A stretch of 64,000 nt of DNA from Pocillopora verrucosa. Taxonomy: Eukaryota > Cnidaria > Anthozoa > Scleractinia > Pocilloporidae. Positions 1 to 38,845 of this stretch are shown here, in pieces. A model generated the notes under the pieces. It was not told the origin of the DNA, searched no databases, and saw only the letters and a program-made list of their open reading frames with translations. A program made the translations under genes and the position numbers. The stretch's first letter is position 1, and every line of letters begins with the position of its first letter. The stretch covers positions 10,890,233 through 10,954,232 of the forward strand of contig NC_089320.1 of NCBI RefSeq assembly GCF_036669915.1. The letters run 5' to 3'.

Positions 1-559
1 GTGTTTTTCAAATGTCCTTTGAGGCGAATTAAAGTATTTTATTTTTTTTGCATCAAATTTTCACTTGAAAGGACCCTTAAAAATTCGTGCAGAAGAACTA
101 TTTAGTTGAAAACTATTTTTTGTGAGTAATATTTCATTTCCCATTTGAATTTTCCATTTAACTCGGGAAATATCCTTCTCCATTTAAAAACCTGTTTCTT
201 TTAAATGAAAAAAAACCACCTTTATTAAACAAAGTCCGTTGATCTAGTAATTTATGTTTCAACACATTGCTGTGACGTGACGACCTGAAGTAGGAGAAGA
301 GAACCTTGACTTTGCAGCACAATTTTAATTATTGGCATCCACTGTTTGTGTTGATGCACAGCTTAGGGACGAAAAGAATCATGTGCCACGAGAAGACTTC
401 TTTGGAAAACATAGAAACGGGATAGAAGGTATCCCTAAAACTGTCTTAGTTAGTACGAGTTTGCTGCAAGAGGTCACGTTCTCGCTCGTCAACTCTTTAG
501 TTGATCTATTTTTTATGTAGCAGACGTAAGGTAAATTTCGGTAATATTTTGGCTTTTCC

Positions 560-1860
560 TAAATGTAATGTGATGAAAAAATTGACTTTTGAAGGACCTT
601 ACTTGACAGGCAAAAAAGTTGTTATTCCAACAAATGTTTTTTGCTTTCTGAATTAAAGAAAAGGAGAACCCTCATGGATTTCATTTGCAAATAAATCACG
701 ATAGAAAGAAAACATCCAAAAAGCTCCTTCCTTTTATTCAGTGCACTTCTATGATTTTCTCCAAAATTTCTCGTTCGTTTAAAAAATCTTTGATAATGGA
801 TACATTATTTGAATCATAAGCTACCTAAGAATGATAATTTTATATATTATCTGTAAATGTACAAGTTGCCTCTAATAGTTTTTGACTCTGTTGGATTCGA
901 GTTTGTTGGATTAGAAACAATAACGAAATTGATTATTTGTCTCTTGCGTCACGTGTTTCTCTTCAAAAGACTTTGCTATGATTTGTTCAGCGACAGTTTT
1001 GAGTTACAACTGTTTGAACGTATAACATTTAAAATGACGAGTACTTTCCATGTTTAGAAATCCCAACAGTAAAGTTGTTCTATCTTAACTGAAGTAGCAG
1101 GCTTGCAGACACGAATGAGTCAAATACTTTAGGTCCTTCCTAGATGGGTATCTGGAAAGATGACACCTTTCATGGGTGTTAGAGATTTATGGGAACGCAT
1201 CAGTAATCTCCACAAAATGTCCCTACACTTTCAGGAAAAATAGAGAAGGAAATAAGAAAAATCCTGAAAAATACGGATATTGATCACATTCCTTCGCTTT
1301 ATTCAGTGCTGCAAGATTTTTCACTTTTTTCTTTGATAACGAATACATCACTTGACACATTAGCTGCCTTATGATGATTTTTTTTTTAAAATAAATCAAC
1401 TATGCAAAATTTCTCCACTTATAGCTCGAAAGTATCGTTCCACTTCCTCGCCACAGTCTCTCGCTCTGCAATATTACCGTAGATTGCATCTTTTGTATTG
1501 AAATTTTCTCTTTAAAGGTTTTTTATTTCATTTGTTCAACAACAGTTTGGGGTGATAAGTATGCTCCTTTTTCCAATTGAAAATCTTAGTTTTATTCATA
1601 AAAACAAATACTGCCAAGTTGTTGGAAGAGATCAACCCCAAAGGGACGCCGAAGAGAGAAACTCGAGTAAACATATTTGTCATTTCTGCAGCAGCTCTTT
1701 CTAACTTTAGGATATAAGGAGACTAATCATGGATCGTTCGCTAGCAAATCCTTCAATCGATTAAATTACTTCGCTTTACTAAATTCATTTGAAACTTTTC
1801 CTTCGACGCTTTTTACGTAAATATACGTTACGTTACATAAATCTTTATTCACTTCTTAAA
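560..1860. repeat. Degenerate direct duplication, about 0.6 kb period
   Basis: Two blocks resemble each other at a spacing of about 0.6 kb. Around 730-840 the text reads CTTTTATTCAGTGCAC then TTTGATAATGGATACATTA; around 1290-1370 it reads CTTTATTCAGTGCTGC then TTTGATAACGAATACATCA. A further pair is TTTGTTCAGCGACAGTTTTG near 982 and TTTGTTCAACAACAGTTTGG near 1530. A weaker third block begins near 1730. Divergence is high, so this is an old tandem duplication or a decayed repeat. No function is visible. Confidence 0.45.
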
Positions 1861-2678
1861 ACATTTTTTTAGAGCGAGTTTCTATCGCTTAGAAATTTGA
1901 TATTGTTCAAATGATGTCGTTGATATATGAACTTTGTATCAAAATTCGCACCATGCAATCTTGTTTCTGATTTTTAAGTAAAAATAGTTAGCGTTGTAAT
2001 TTTTATGTTTGTGGATTAAAATGCAAATTTTTATCATCAAGATAACTCGCAAATGAAATTGTCTGCTATTAAAATTTAGAACCTGTCCTTCTTGATTAAG
2101 AAGTTTTATCAAAAAAGTGAAATTTGGTTTAACGATTGATTAATGCTAAACAAAATCTCCGCTCTAATTAAATGTGCGCACAATGTTAACTCGCTTTTTT
2201 GAAAAAAAAAAATAAAAACCTGTTTGCTCGATTGAATGAAAGAGTTATAAATTTTCCACCTGGAAAGCATTTCTCTCAAAGGGAAACCAATCAAAAATTT
2301 CCTTTTCAGTAAGTTATCATTGGCAACATCAAACATCAATATCAAAATAATTTTCCGATGAACATATAAAGCTACAACCAGAGAAAATAACGTGTGGTTA
2401 TCTATCTCAATAAAAGTGCAAAACGATATTTTCAGGAAATAGTTCACAGCCTTCCTCGTCCAACAATGACTCACTTACTGTTCCTCTTTGTTGTACTGTA
2501 GCATGTTCACAGAGGCATTTCTTCGTAATGTTTTAAGCTTCTTTTCGGCGGAGGGTGGTTGGAAAACTGTATTCCCTTGGTTATGCTTTATAGAGAGAAT
2601 TGAGATGCATATCTATGGCAATAGTTTCGTAATAACAACGTCTACTTGTTCTTAAAAAATTGAATTGCTGATTTGTGC

Positions 2679-2698
2679 ATTCATTCATTCATTCATTC
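2679..2698. repeat. (CATT)n microsatellite
   Basis: Five tandem CATT units. A similar TTCA/CATT run lies at 48938-48957 in an SSU72 intron. Confidence 0.8.
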
Positions 2699-3119
2699 TT
2701 CGTTCCGAGGCACTTAGTTTGCCTAAAAAGTTTTATCTGATGATGGATGCATTTAATGAAAGACAAGATCCATCGAAGAGAAGAGAGAATAACTAAAGTG
2801 TAATTCATAAAACAAAAAAAACTGTCATGGTTATGAAGTTAATTTTTTTAAGTTGGTAAATCTTTTGGTGGTTCTCATTACCTTTTTAGAACTATTGAAT
2901 AATTTTAAACATTTATGTTTAGTATACTATTTGTCACTTGAAAAGGCTTCATTTGTATAGGTAGACACATGATGCTTACTCGTGTAATTTGTGATAAATC
3001 AGGAAAAGTAGATTTTTGAAAGGTTAGCGAGCCCTACCAGCCCGTAGGGCGAGTGCAATTTGTTGTCTTCAAATTGAGAAATCATATACCAACACAAAAA
3101 AACAAGAAAAGAAAAAAAC

Positions 3120-4330
3120 GATGGTATCATCGGAATATCGAGTATTTTGGCGACATTTTAAATTTTCATTAACATAGATTGCTTTGAATTATGAGGAAAA
3201 CAAAAATTCAAACAACTCACGCTTAGCCGGGTTCTCCGTCATGTTTCTGTTAGTCTCCCAGTCCATTTATCCAGTGCTCTTTGAATCCCTCTTTTCATCC
3301 TCTTCTTTCGACTCTACAATTCCACGGAAACAAATTGATAAATAACATAAAACACATACAGAAAATATCTGAATAGAAATGGCACAAAATACTTGTGTCA
3401 CGATGAACTGATACAACTACAACATATTTGTATGTTTTTGCCTTTTTTTATGTTTCTAGGAAGCCTAATGAAAAAAGGTTTTCGTAATAATTTCAATGAA
3501 TATGGCAGTTTTATATCTAATGTAAATTGCAGCTATCTGTTAAGGATAGAGCACTGTTAGTAGTGGAGCAGTCGTGTTAGTAAAGCAGTATTGTAACGGA
3601 ATGTACTACTGTGTCGGTAATCTATCATTGTACTGAAATGAGTTTGTCGAATCTGTCTCCAGACCTGACACTCTCAACAAATTTGACCCACCACCTCCTC
3701 CTCCCTCGCTCTACCTCTTTCAGTTTATTCGTTGTTGTGAATTACGACAAGCAAAAAAACTAAGAGAACAACTAACCTTTGGCTGATTTCTCCGTCATCT
3801 CTCTGTTCGCTTCCCACTCCAGGTTTTTCATTCAACTTTCATTCCCTTCTCTGACTCTGCAAATCGAATATGAGGTTTATAAATAACATATCGCACGCCA
3901 TTAACCCTTTAACTCCCAAGATCTTGATGTTAATTCTCCCCTCTAGCTGCTACACATTTCCTTTTAAATTAGTTAGACGAATTTGGTGTTAGATCAAGAT
4001 AACAACTTCTACCTGATAAGTTTGAGTATTATCATTACCTGTTTGCTGGATAATGTGAGGATATGATAAGGACGTTATATCGACCAAATGATTCTGAATA
4101 GTCCAAAATAATGGCAACCTCAGTTGAGTATTTGGGCGACGTTCTATAAATTTCCTATTTCAAGGATTGCTTTATACTACCAGCAAAACAGTAAAATGCT
4201 TAGTTCCCTTACATTATTCTGATTGTATTTTATTCCATTATTGTAACCTTGCAATCCTTCTTAACCGGCGCAGTTTTTATTTCTTCCATTGGACTCTGAA
4301 AATAAAATAAATACATCGATTGATTACTTC
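3120..4330 (-). repeat. Three exon-like tandem duplicates, possibly a decayed gene
   Basis: Three similar segments lie on the minus strand at about 3229-3315, 3778-3857 and 4250-4297. Each is preceded by an AG|AGTC acceptor-like junction. The first two end in donor-like GTGAGTTG and GTTAGTTG. Their downstream flanks also match (for example GAGTATTTTGGCGAC near 3140 and GAGTATTTGGGCGAC near 4120). Read in one frame the first two give related peptides (MDWETNRNMTENPAK and LEWEANREMTEKSAK), but the frames are broken by stops, and the only open phase of the third copy differs. I read this as a duplicated exon-plus-intron module of a decayed or non-coding transcription unit. I do not recognise the parent gene. 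Confidence 0.4.
3901..4080. mobile_element. piggyBac-like MITE, type I, truncated
   Basis: The copy starts TTAACCCTTTAACTCCCAAG and shares its interior (CACATTTCC, TTTGGTGTTAGATCAAGATA, TACCTGATAAGTTTGAG) with the copies at 5513, 33562 and 57739. The far terminus is lost or very diverged. It has no coding capacity. Confidence 0.65.
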
Positions 4331-5512
4331 AAAAGTAAACTTCATCTTCGTCAAATACGCTTACCTTTTTCAAGATCAGTGTTCTCTCAAAACATATCAA
4401 AATTCGGGGAATAGTTAATTGGCTATCTGTGACCAAGAAGTAAAACAATATATATCAACATGGGGGGATTAAGTGCTCCAAGCAGATCAGACGCACAAGT
4501 GCAGTTACTCAATTCCTGATAAAAAATTGATTTACTGACCATGTTAAACGTCTCCCAGTTTCTCTTTCCTTCCTCGAGGTTGCTATTTTAAGATGTTATC
4601 ATTCTGTGCTAGACGTTATGCTGAAGAGAGAACCAAAATAGTTCGAAGATATTTACCTTGAATCGATTTCGAATACTTGTATACCTTTCTTTAAGTAAGT
4701 ACATGTACTTCATTTTACTGTGAATAATGCTCTACAATTTGAAATTGTTTGCAAGGAAAACCGTGAGTCACTGTTCTTGTATTAAATAAAAACTTACACT
4801 TTAGTTATGTACCTCAAAAAATTTCGAGACAGAATGACACTCATCAATCCTCGACATCGAATTTGAGCCACCCTACTTAGCAACTTCGAACGAAGAGAGA
4901 AGCACACGCTGGACTTAAAAGGACGGACCATACTTTATCTAAGGTTGTAAAGTGGAAGTGATGTGTTTTGTGGCCCCAGAAAAGCTGCAAACGAAGCTGA
5001 AATTTCTTGAACTTCTTTCGCTCTCTCCACGTGCAAGATTGATCGCAAATATGAATATTAACTTTTAAAAATTATTTGTTATTCAAATGAGTTTACGAAC
5101 TTTTAAAGGCCTATCGACAAGTATCGGAGAGCTCTTCGGTCACCGTCGTTCAATCACAGGCAGACTACAACCATGTGTTCGTGGTTAATAATTGTTGATA
5201 TGCGACGAACATATAACTAGGAGGATTGTGAATAAAGCCTCAAAAGGCGGGCTCAGGAGTTCTTCGGTCTGATCCGTTCAATTATAAAACGGAGCGGTAT
5301 GCTTTGTATTAAATTTATTTTCAACTTAAGTATCGAAGGTCCATAGAGAGCTGCACATAGTGAGTTGAAATAATTAAATAACAGTTAATGTCATGATTGT
5401 TTTTCTATGAAGCACATTTTTCTAATGAGCTAGTTCTGACGGAGAAAATCACATCAAACCGTGTGAACAATGACGGTATATCAAATGAAGTGTACTGGTA
5501 TGTATGTCCTTC

Positions 5513-5722
5513 AACCCTTTATTTCTCAAAAGTAATTAACATGTAACTTCTCCCAATAATATCCATACATTGTTCAGCAAACAGGTAATGAGAATACTCA
5601 AACTTATCAGGTAGAAGTTGTTATCTTGATCTAACACCAAATTCTTGTAAATAAGTTGCAAGGAAATATGTAGCTGCTAGAGAGGAGAATTAACAACGAC
5701 ATCTTAGTAGTGAAAGGGTTAA
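5513..5722. mobile_element. piggyBac-like MITE, type I, inverted orientation
   Basis: This copy lies in the opposite orientation to 3901-4080 and ends GTGAAAGGGTTAA. Its interior matches that element reversed (AAACTTATCAGGTAGAAGTT, TTATCTTGATCTAACACC). It is about 210 bp with no coding capacity. The two reversed copies 1.6 kb apart could fold as a large hairpin in RNA. Confidence 0.7.
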
Positions 5723-6577
5723 CTTTTTAAAAACTCATGGTTTTCTCAACGATCAATCGTTTTTCAAAATGGCTCTAAAAGATCCCATCACAAAGTAAAC
5801 CAGTTTTACAAGTGTACTAGTTTGAGTTGCCTTCCTTATAATAACCCGTCACTGTGTTGCATTTCGTGTACGTCTACATGATAGTAGCAAAAAGTGATCC
5901 TCACGCGTTAAATTTGATTGCTTTGTTGAACTGAAATTAAAATCTTGATCAGGAAATTACGTTTCCAATCGTCTAGTATTGTTATTGATTTCCAGAACCA
6001 TTAAAATTGGAGGTTGGAAACAATGAAATGATTTCCATATTCGCAACATTTTTCCGAGAGTATGAAGGCTCTATTTTTCTATGCTTGCAGGGCGATTTTA
6101 TAGATAAAATGATGTATCTATGTTAGCGTCGTTCATAAAAGAAGGTCGCAAACAGCAGCCATAGATCGGAGCCTTCGCATTTTTTAGTCTTGATCAGCTT
6201 TTTCACTTGAAGATAGTGAAGATAAAAAATTTGGAGATTCCTAAAAAAAAAAAAAAGATAAACCGGTTAAATGAATGGCCAAACCAAAGAATCATTGCTT
6301 CAGGTGGCCAAAGGCACCTGCATCTCATGACCATGTGAAACGTAGCAATAATAATTATAAGAATAATAAACATTACGGATTACCGGGAAAACCCTGGTGG
6401 AACCTTCGAGTTACTTGCTGAAAAACACTTACCTCTCCTCTGAAGTGCTTGTTCTACTGGATGACCCGAGAAATTTAGCATTCATCGCCAAGAAATTCAC
6501 AATCTTGTAAACCAGGTTGTTTTCCCTGTTTTGACTGGTTGCTAAGATATTAAAGAATCACGGAATTGAGTAAGAAA

Positions 6578-6650
6578 GGGGAATTAGCTCAAATGGTAGA
6601 GCGCCCGCTTAGCATGCGGGAGGTACCGGGATCGATACCCGGATTCTCCA
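6578..6650 (+). tRNA. tRNA-Ala (AGC)
   Basis: A complete 73-base tRNA cloverleaf can be drawn. The acceptor stem is GGGGAAT with ATTCTCC (one G-T pair). The D arm is AGCTC/GAGC. The anticodon stem is CCCGC/GCGGG around loop TTAGCAT, which carries anticodon AGC (alanine; the A would be edited to inosine). The T arm is CCGGG/CCCGG with loop ATCGATA, and the discriminator is A. The internal A box (TAGCTCAAATGG) and B box (GGGATCGATACCC) needed by RNA polymerase III are intact. CCA is not encoded, as expected for a eukaryote. A TTTT run at 6668-6671 can act as the Pol III terminator. Confidence 0.95.
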
Positions 6651-6667
6651 ATAAAGTAGATGATCTA

Positions 6668-6671
6668 TTTT
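6668..6671 (+). terminator. Pol III T-run terminator of tRNA-Ala
   Basis: This is the first run of four T residues after the tRNA, 18 bases beyond its 3' end, where Pol III is expected to stop. Confidence 0.6.
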
Positions 6672-7317
6672 AGATTCTTGTTTTAATCTCACCAAGAACT
6701 TGTTAAGGTCTTTGCAGGTTTCCCTCAGGATACCGTTCTGTTTTAAGGAGGGTAGTCTCTAACCCATCCAATGGCGTACTCCAATATCACTGGCCTCTTT
6801 CTTAAACAACTTCGAAAGAACCCTGAAAGTTACACAAGTTAACACTTCTAGTTTTAAAACTAGCTTTTAACTATCTTTTCAAATTTTATTCTGAAGTCCT
6901 CTGGTTCATACGATTTTCATTTTTGTTTGTGCAAGTTCTTTTTTCCTTTTTTCATACGCATTGCGCATATCTTTCTTTCTATACCTATGCAATTTTCTGC
7001 ATCACTCGAATGCAAGAAGAGGCATTGTTTTACAGGATCCAAGGGTGGCCAGCTAAACGAAGCTTCATTATTTTTCCTCAACGTACTTAAGGGTATGCAA
7101 ACGCTGCCGGAGTGAGAGTCGTACCATTTAAGAAGAGCGTTCAAGGGAAAAACTGATTTCGCACTTGCCTTAGCTCGACTGAAAAAAAAAACGCAAAAAA
7201 TTGAATTCGCTTGTTTCGCAGCCTTTTACTAAGTTAACCTTTGTTGGTAAGCTGATTGCTCAAGCCTATCCCAGTCTTCGGCTCCATCATCGCACAAAGA
7301 ATTTTAACTAAGTAATC

Positions 7318-7387
7318 CATGTACGTGAGAGGATAGAGCGCCCGCTTCGCATAAGGAAGTAATCGTGATCGATAGCCAAATTCTCCA
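7318..7387 (+). pseudogene. Decayed tRNA-Ala-like copy
   Basis: The stretch keeps GAGCGCCCGCTTCGCAT, GATCGATAGCC and TTCTCCA at the same spacing as the intact tRNA-Ala 740 bp upstream. The acceptor stem 5' half and the D arm do not pair, the anticodon stem is broken (CCCGC against AAGGA), and the B box is damaged. The anticodon would read CGC (also alanine). I read it as a pseudogene, or a tRNA-derived repeat fragment. Confidence 0.7.
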
Positions 7388-7637
7388 ATGTATTTAAAAA
7401 TTCACATCTTTAGCACGAGGCTATACACTGAGAATGCAAACGGTTAATGAACAGAACGTACAAGAGAACCTTTAAGAGAGTGAAAAGGAAACGTAGAAAC
7501 AGTAGATAAATGGAAAGGAACTGAAAAAGAAGACGCAAAGGAAACACTACAGTCAGAAACCTTTGACCAGAGCAAGAACAAAAACAGTTCATATTACAGT
7601 TCATATTACACTTCATATAAGGGGATAAAAAGCAGAC

Positions 7638-7643
7638 TTTATT
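7638..7643 (-). promoter_or_regulatory. Candidate poly(A) signal of the CHD gene
   Basis: AATAAA on the minus strand lies about 220 bp past the CHD stop codon. A second AATAAA at 7669-7674 is closer. Either could set the 3' end; no transcript data are available. Confidence 0.4.
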
Positions 7644-7860
7644 TCCAGCAACAGCATTGATGTTACCCTTTATTGGATCAAAGCCAGTTTTCCATTTCAT
7701 TTCTACAAGGCGCACGAGATTTGACTTTCAGGTACAACGGTTAAGTCAAAATAACATTAAAAATAGTAATAAATCATATGGGGAAACGCACGCCCGCTAC
7801 TGCCACCTGACGTTATTGATAAGAACTGTAAGAATAGCGACTGAAGCGATGATCTCCACA

Positions 7861-36021
<28,161 letters not shown>

Positions 36022-38791
36022 TTTCAGTCTTCACATTTAGGAAGAAAATTTAGGATATTAAGCCAAAGAAATTACGTCAAGGGGCAAAACATGAGGAAAA
36101 GTCGGACTCTGAAAGATGGCGACTGCGCGATAAATGCAGCTGCTTTGTCTCTTACTAAAAAGTCGGTCTCCTTGGGAGAAAATAAAATATTGATCACCAA
36201 GGAGTCGCGAAAAGACCGAAATACTTCGCGTGCTGTCAGAAAAATTATGAAATTTTTACGATTGATGTGCAGAAAGTACAGATATTTTGACGGAATTCTC
36301 GATCTGTTGAGAAAAAATGGACAGCTTGGGGAGAAATTGATTTGCAGCAGATGATAAATGATGTTTTCTCCTTACAATCACTCACGTGACATTAAAGTTT
36401 CCTATTCATGGAGATTTTGTTGTACCCCGGACCAGAACACCATTCCTTTCCACATGGTAACCAATAAAGAACGCATAAGTCGTTAAAAAAATTGGAGAAC
36501 TTAAGAGTAGTTTCAGAGAAATTCAACACACTTCTTCCTTGAATAAAGGAAGAAAGTAAAGAAGCTTCTAACTTTATTTTCAATGGTGATCAATTTACGA
36601 ATTCTCCTAAGCCGGACCTCCTCAACTTGGGCAAATGTTAGATAACCCATAATAATCTTGCTCTCTGTGATTGGCTGAATGATCTATTGATTGACAGAAT
36701 CCTACACTATGCCACATTACCCTTCCTTTAGCTTTCCCCCCTTACAAACTGAATAATGGTGCATACTAGGGTACCAAGATTAAGGAAAAAAATATTAGTT
36801 ATTGTTTTTCATGGCTTTGTTTGATGTGATGGGATTATTACCAAATTCCTTTATCAATAAATTTAGGTTATTCACTTTCTGTTGGTTGCTAACCAATTTT
36901 TAAGGAAAAAGGTTCTTGAATAATATTGCCCCCTCCATCATTATACATATTGATATCCATGTATGTGAATAATTCAGCAACCTTCTTATGCTTTCCTGTG
37001 TAAGAGTGCCATCTTTAATTCTCTTTTTTCTGGAAAAATGTTCCTGAAAAACCAACATAACTATTTAATTACTAAGATTAGTAATGCCTCACGAACTTTA
37101 TTTGTCACAGATCTTACTTTGACTGTAAGTAGTATATTTCACTATTAACTTTTAAAAAAATTACACTGCAAAGGGGAATTTTTGAACATGCTGAAAATTT
37201 AAATCTCTGTTCATAAGATTTTTTTTAAGTTTTATCTTTTCTTTCGGTTTCATGTGAACAGTATGGCAATCATACCAACCATACTATCACAGCAAAACCT
37301 CACTTTCAAATGGTTATTTTTTTTTCTGTAGAAAGTGTGAAACATGTTCCAGCCATTAGGCAGGTGTGAAACAACAACATCATCTTCTTACTGATCCTTG
37401 GGGCTATTGATAATAGTAATAAGTTTCTCATTGTTAAATATACAGTTAAGGGTCCATACAGCTAATTTTGCATAATTTAAAGTACTTGGAAAAAGAAATT
37501 TTCTTTTTCACAGCCGACAAATGCAAAAATTAATTATGTGGAGATTAAGCATTTCCTCAAATTTAAATTTTTTCAAGGAAAGTCCTGAGGTTCTTTCATT
37601 ATAATCATGGTAAGACCAAAGCATTAGCCATGTCTTTTTGTTTGGCAAAGCACCACTCAAGTACATCTGCACTATCTGAAAAATTCCCTCATAAACTCAA
37701 CAGTTTATTGCATCCTTCAAAATGAGTCTTGTCTGTAAGAAATGCTGATTCCCTTGTACAGATTGCTTGAACTCTGCAAGGAGTTTGATGCTCTCCACTT
37801 GTGGAAAATTAAAGGGTCATGGAAGCATGAAAATGACAAATCTTTGAAAATAAATAATTCTCCAAGTTCTGTGATACAATCTGTTACAATACAATGAAAG
37901 AGCAAGGAAAATGAGATCTAATGCTGTAGGATACTGTAGGATTCTTCTTTGAAGTAGTAATAGCTTGAAATTTACACACAGGAATGTGGTGCAGTGATGA
38001 TGGATGACTGAGAATGTTATTTACCAATGATGAAGGACAACGTTGGGTGCCTGCTTCCCTCTACCTTAAGTGCCACAGACATGATAGAATGAGAAGAGAA
38101 ATTTTCCCAAAGTTAAGCAATCAGGTGGTGCATCTTTAGAGTCTTAATGCATCTTCCCCTCATAAAATATGCTGAACTACTTTGCTGTTTGGAAAAATAG
38201 GATCAGTAACTGGATGGCATCACAATTGGCAAGCTTTGCCTCCTAATGTAGACAGCAAATTAGATTCCTTGATTTTGTCCCGTGTAAGAAAAAGGAGACA
38301 GTTTCTCAAATGTCCAGGTAACTTACTGGGCCCAAAAAGCTGTTCTGTTTTCATTCAAGATAAGGGTTTTAAGTCTTGAAAATTATACAATAAAACTTTC
38401 AGCTAAATAAACAAAATGGACTAGTCAGGGAACCAGAACCTACTTCTCTATTCTTTAAACTTTGATTCTAAAATATAGCTTCAGGCTATTGGTTTAGTAG
38501 GACTTTAAGAAATGGGCCCCAAATCACTTAAGACATAAAAATGTGGTAAGCACATCACTGACACTTTTTTGTGCCTAAAATGACACATTTTCGTCATATT
38601 ACACCAAAGCATAATTTGCTTTGAATTTCCACACGGCTTACATTTGTCAAGTACAGAACTTACTTGAAAATAAAACATGAAATGTATCAATAAAAAGAAT
38701 TATTGAAGCTTGGTTCACACAAGTGACGAAAAGGAGAACATGACAAGGAAATAAATGTAGTAAAGCACACAATAACTGGGGTAACTAAACA
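36022..38791. other. Intergenic region between CHD start and SSR3 3' end
   Basis: I see no gene. The CHD promoter should lie just above 36022, and a 5' UTR exon may be present. An open frame at 36091-36354 (87 codons, Lys/Arg-rich, no recognisable domain) is the longest candidate and I do not accept it. The rest is AT-rich single-copy sequence. Confidence 0.6.
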
Positions 38792-38797
38792 TTTATT
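38792..38797 (-). promoter_or_regulatory. Candidate poly(A) signal of SSR3
   Basis: AATAAA on the minus strand, 48 bp past the SSR3 stop codon, is well placed for a short 3' UTR. Confidence 0.6.
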
Positions 38798-38845
38798 CAA
38801 ATTAATAAATGGAAATCAGCTGAGCCACAATAATCCATCTGTTTC

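Larger units (their letters stand above)
1..6577. other. Gene-poor 5' flank, no recognised gene
   Basis: I find no recognisable protein domain here. Open frames are short (121 codons at most), lack homology I can name and look like chance. The stretch holds degenerate local duplications (about 560-1860 and 3120-4330), two piggyBac-like MITE copies (3901-4080, 5513-5722) and a CATT microsatellite at 2679-2698. A weak candidate terminal exon on the minus strand (about 2474-2560) would end ...NMLQYNKEEQ-stop next to a GTAAGT-like sequence, but nothing ties it to a named gene. Confidence 0.6.

Noticed and set aside
2109..2474. 121-codon minus-strand open frame
   Set aside because: Composition is that of translated AT-rich DNA (many F, L, I, S), with no motif and no conserved neighbour.
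36091..36354. 87-codon plus-strand open frame just upstream of the CHD start
   Set aside because: It is basic and low in structure with no domain I know, and it lies where the CHD 5' UTR/promoter should be. No splice or promoter support.
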